Part shown: piece by piece, positions 60,885 to 64,000 of the stretch
Layout of the letters: the number at the start of each line of letters is the position of its first letter
Numbering within the stretch: the stretch's first letter is position 1
Assembly (NCBI GenBank): GCA_963920665.1
Contig: OY987269.1
Location: forward strand, 12,278,501 to 12,342,500
Origin: Straminergon stramineum
Lineage: Eukaryota > Streptophyta > Bryopsida > Hypnales > Calliergonaceae
DNA length: 64,000 bases
Direction of reading: 5' to 3'
The notes under the pieces: model-generated
What the model saw: the letters and a program-made list of their open reading frames with translations, nothing else
Told to the model about the DNA's origin: nothing
Databases searched by the model: none
Program-made: the position numbers and the translations under genes

Positions 60885-60930
60885 TTCTATAGGGTTTAGG
60901 GTATAGGGTTAGGGTTTAGGGTTTGGAAAA
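60885..60930 (+). repeat. Interstitial telomere-like repeats
   Basis: About five degenerate TTTAGGG units (TAGGGTTTAGGGTATAGGGT and following). Plant-type telomere sequence inside the chromosome. Confidence 0.7.
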
Positions 60931-61129
60931 CCCTCTTCAATTTCTCTAATTAGTCATACTAAAATTTCTGTATTTATAGATTAGTTTTGTAATATTAACT
61001 AACTACGAGCATTGAAGGACATGTCAATTATAGTATATGGAAGATACAATTAAGCTTGACTTCATTAGAGTTGGAGGTGGCTCACATTTAGTGGTACGTT
61101 GGTTCTTGGATTGACGTGACTTTAAGATA

Positions 61130-61930
61130 GAGGTGACTGTGGGTGGGGGCTGAGTTCAGGTCTTGGGCGATTGTGGGTGAGGGTGAGTTCAAGTCTTGTT
61201 GTTGAGCCCAATTTGGTGGAATGGGGGGCGACTTTAGGGTGTGACCACGGGTCTGGTAGGGCGCATTTGAGTTTGAGGAGGTGACTGCGGGTCTAGGGGC
61301 AATTGCGGGTCTTGGACAGGGCGATTGCTGGTCCTAGATAGGGTGACTGCAGGTCCTGGATAGGACGACTGTGAGTCTAGGGGCGACTGCATGTCCTAGG
61401 CAAGGTGACTGCGGGTCCAGGGGCGACTGCAGGTTTTGGACAGGGCGATTGCAGGTCAGGGGTCGACTACAGGTTCTGGACAGGGCGACTATGGGTCAAG
61501 GGGTGACTGCAAATCCTAGACAGGGCGATTGTTGGTCTTAGATAGGGCCACTGCGGGTCCAAGGGCGTGTGCAGGTCTTTTGGGGGGCGATTGTAGCTTC
61601 AAGGGCGTGTGCGGGTCCCTTGAGGGGCAACTGCAAGTCTTTTGGGGTGCGACTGCGGCTTCAAGGGCGTGTGCGGGTCCCTTAGGGGGCAACTGCAGGT
61701 CTTTTGGGGCGCGTGCGGGTCCCCTAGGAAGTAAGTGCGGGTTTTGGGGGGGACCGCGGGTATTTGTGAGGCGTTATTTCTCTTTAGGCTCCCACTTCAT
61801 GTCTTTGCTTCGTAGTTCACCACGTACTCCCCACCCGCAGTCGCCTACCAGCTTGAATTTGAAGTCGCCCTACCTGTAATCGCCCACACCCATGGTTGCC
61901 CACACCCGAGGTCGCCCACACCCGCATGTG
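61130..61930. repeat. Second G-rich minisatellite with a strand switch
   Basis: 61130-61770 carries many GGGCGACTGCRGGTC-like units on the plus strand. From about 61828 to 61930 the same motif appears as its complement (CACCCGCAGTCGCC, GTCGCCCACACCCGC). The array is related to that at 59490-59940. Confidence 0.7.
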
Positions 61931-62440
61931 CCCCTTCAGGATGCCACGTGGAAGACACGTGTCTGCCACATGGCATCCAGGTGGCCTCACGGGCAGGGTG
62001 AATTTTAAAAAAAAAGTGAAAGCTAAGTTTGACTCTATTAGACGGACAAGAGGGTCTATTTGACATGTTGGACATCGTATTCGTCGTGTTGTCGAACTAT
62101 CCGCCAGAACAACCTTGATAGGATATGAAATAATGGAGTGCATTAGGAAAAAAATAGACTTAGGATACCCCTCTTTATAGTAATTTTGAGTGACAAAAGT
62201 CTTAAATATGGTTGCCTTATGAGTTGGTGTATTAGTGAGGGTGATTCATTTTTAAACGTTGGACATGCTTTGCTAGTTGGGATTAATAGGGTATTTGTAA
62301 CCGTCAAATGGAACTATGCCACGTCCACTTAAGCAACGTTTTTGTATTGTTGTTGGGGTTTAGGGGATGGTTTAGGGTTGGTTGTCTTCTAGTCTCAGTT
62401 TTAAGTTCTCAATCTAGAGTTTTGGATTCTATATGTTCAT
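61931..62440. other. No gene seen
   Basis: 61940-61985 holds an imperfect palindrome, GCCACGTGGAAGACACGTG with TGCCACATGGCATCC, near the end of the array. No gene was recognised. Confidence 0.4.
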
Positions 62441-62796
62441 GGTTTTGTTGGCAATTTCTTGAGGGGCGATGTATCAGGGCTTCGTAGGGTCTGCTTGAGG
62501 ATTAAGGTTGTATTCCGTTGGTGGTCTTAGAGTGCATATGGGTTGCTGCAAGGTTCAAGTTGTGCTTTGGGCCAATGAGATGACTTTGAATTTCAAAATA
62601 AAGTTTTACACAATTCATGGTTTTATTGGCAATTTCTTGAAGGGCAATGTATCAAGGCTATGTAGGGTTTGCATGAGGATTAAGGTTGTATTCCGTTGGT
62701 GGTCTCAGAGTGCATAGGGGTTGTCGGAGGGTTCAAGTTGTGCTTTGGGCCAATGAGATGACTTTGAATTTCAAAATAAAGTTGTACACAATTATA
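62441..62796 (+). repeat. Two-copy tandem duplication, 178-bp unit
   Basis: GGTTTTRTTGGCAATTTCTT, ATTAAGGTTGTATTCCGTTG, GGGCCAATGAGATGACTTTG and CAAAATAAAGTT landmarks repeat at 178-bp spacing, with an estimated 90% identity. 178 is not a multiple of three, so short frames here are not preserved. A (GT) run lies near 62888. Confidence 0.75.
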
Positions 62797-63479
62797 GATG
62801 AGAATGCACAGCTGGAGCTTTTGGGCCCATTTTTTTGCCAAAGTAGTGACACTTACGTAGAGTTGCGATTGCATTTGGAGAAAGGTGTGTGTGTGTGGAT
62901 TGGCCATTTCAATTTTGGGACTTCGATGACCAATGTTGCATCTGAAAGAAGTTCGAGGTGATGACTTCTATTTGCGAGTGAGTATATGTGAATCCAGAGG
63001 AGGAGGATGGTGGAGGACCTCACAAGTGAATTCAGCTTCATCATGTGAACTACCATATTGGTTCACTATTTAAAAACTCGAAAATATAAACATTAGGCAT
63101 GAATTTACAAATCTGGAAGTGTTAGTACTCCAGATTAAGCCATAACCATCAATTAAGGAGTTTTCTGCTAACTAGCAATGGAAACTTCATGAGGTTAGGG
63201 CAAGATGCTAGAAAATGCAATTAGGAGGAAATTAGGGGAAATTTTAGGGAAAAAATGGGAAGTTAAAACTAAAAAGAGGTCAAGTAAGATTTGGTAGAGT
63301 AACCAAATTAGGCTAACGGTGAAATGATGAGAAAAGGAAAAAGAAAAGGAAAAAAAAAAGAAAAAAAAAGACTAAAAGTAGGAAATGAAACTAAAAGGAA
63401 ATTAAAAACCACAAAAATAATAAATAAGAAAAAACACAAAAGAGGTTAGTTAAACTAAATCTATGACAAAAACACTAGT

Positions 63480-63670
63480 GTAGTGGGTAAAACACTAAAA
63501 TAGGATTTTACAGTAAGTTAGAGGGTTTTACAGTAATTTAGGGTGTGGAACACTAAAATAGAGCAATTTACACTAAATTAGCATATTTACAGTAACCTAG
63601 TGCAATTTGCACTAATTTGGCGCATTTTGCACCAAATTAGTGGATTAACAGTGAATTAGTGTAGGATGAA
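63480..63670. repeat. Degenerate short tandem repeat, TTTACAGTAATTTAG type
   Basis: About eight to ten units of roughly 17-22 bp with the words ACACTAAAATAG, TTTACAGTAATTTAG, TTTACACTAAATTAG and TTGCACTAATTTGG. It is followed at 63731-63752 by a (CT) microsatellite. Confidence 0.65.
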
Positions 63671-64000
63671 AGTAGTTTAGAAAATTAATCCGTTAGAAAG
63701 TTGGATATAGGCAAAATTAGGGTTTGGAGCTCTCTCTCTCTCAACTCTCTCAACTTTTGTGTGAACTTGGGATGTGTGTGTTTTTTTTGAGAGGAAGGTT
63801 GTGAATTGCGAGTTTTTGAAGCATGAATTGCAAAAGAGTAGGGTAGGGGAAGATTAGGACAATTTGTCAAGTAGGTTTCACCATTTTTTTTGAAAGAAAA
63901 TGGGTGAAAAATGAAGGGGTGTGAGGTCAGATGGGAAAGTGCTTGGGAAGGGGGAAAAATTGTGAGTTGAGATTGGAGGGTCAACTTTGAGGGGTGATTG
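63671..64000. other. End of window, no gene seen
   Basis: G-rich purine strand with a CT microsatellite. The minus-strand frame 63984-63685 is low in complexity and has no recognised family. A gene continuing beyond the window cannot be excluded. Confidence 0.4.

Noticed and set aside
62100..62200. CRISPR array or bacterial operon anywhere in the window
   Set aside because: Genes are intron-containing and plant-like. Tandem repeats lack the regular unique spacers of CRISPR arrays.

Overview
The window is nuclear DNA of a land plant. Intron-rich genes with GT-AG splicing are embedded in AT-rich, repeat-filled intergenic DNA. The proteins are plant-type: a large SBP-box (SPL) transcription factor with ankyrin repeats and a C-terminal membrane segment, a plastid-type S1 protein of the Arabidopsis AT1G71720 type, the TREX-2 subunit THP1 and a plant LysM protein. 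Telomere-type TTTAGGG runs are also present. Compact GC-rich exons in AT-rich surroundings would fit a seed-free plant such as a bryophyte or lycophyte, but the species cannot be fixed from this sequence. There is one 200-base assembly gap.
Layout: 0-3.5 kb holds repeats and no recognised gene. An eight-exon S1-domain gene lies on the minus strand (3.76-7.11 kb) with a telo-box upstream. Repeats fill 7.4-11 kb. The 13-exon THP1/PCID2 gene lies on the minus strand (11.8-15.95 kb). A small LysM gene lies on the plus strand (19.05-19.76 kb) behind a partly duplicated leader. About 25 kb (19.8-44.6 kb) is then almost pure repeat, including many TIR elements that can be delimited by eye. The SPL gene lies on the plus strand (46.1-52.0 kb, 11 coding exons). 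From 52 to 57 kb come repeats and a 59-bp minisatellite. A minus-strand FCP1-like (HAD phosphatase-fold) gene at 57.16-58.91 kb is interrupted by two in-frame TAG codons. The last 5 kb holds G-rich minisatellites and tandem duplications.
The genes look like independent housekeeping or regulatory loci, not a pathway cluster: plastid RNA/translation (S1), nuclear mRNA export (THP1), transcription (SPL) and an unassigned membrane LysM protein. All four intact gene models were built by joining exons by hand. Their splice phases close exactly to full-length reading frames of 508, 411, 153 and 1291 residues.
The most unusual content is a set of non-autonomous elements bounded by TTAA and starting with CCC (typical end CCCCTAAAGGAC), the signature of piggyBac-type transposons. 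One is documented by a filled/empty paralogous site pair. Also notable are a long near-perfect foldback at 25.7 kb, a PIF/Harbinger-like element with TTA flanks, TA-flanked elements, and a palindromic GGGAGATCTCCC word shared by coding repeats of the FCP1-like pseudogene and non-coding repeats downstream.
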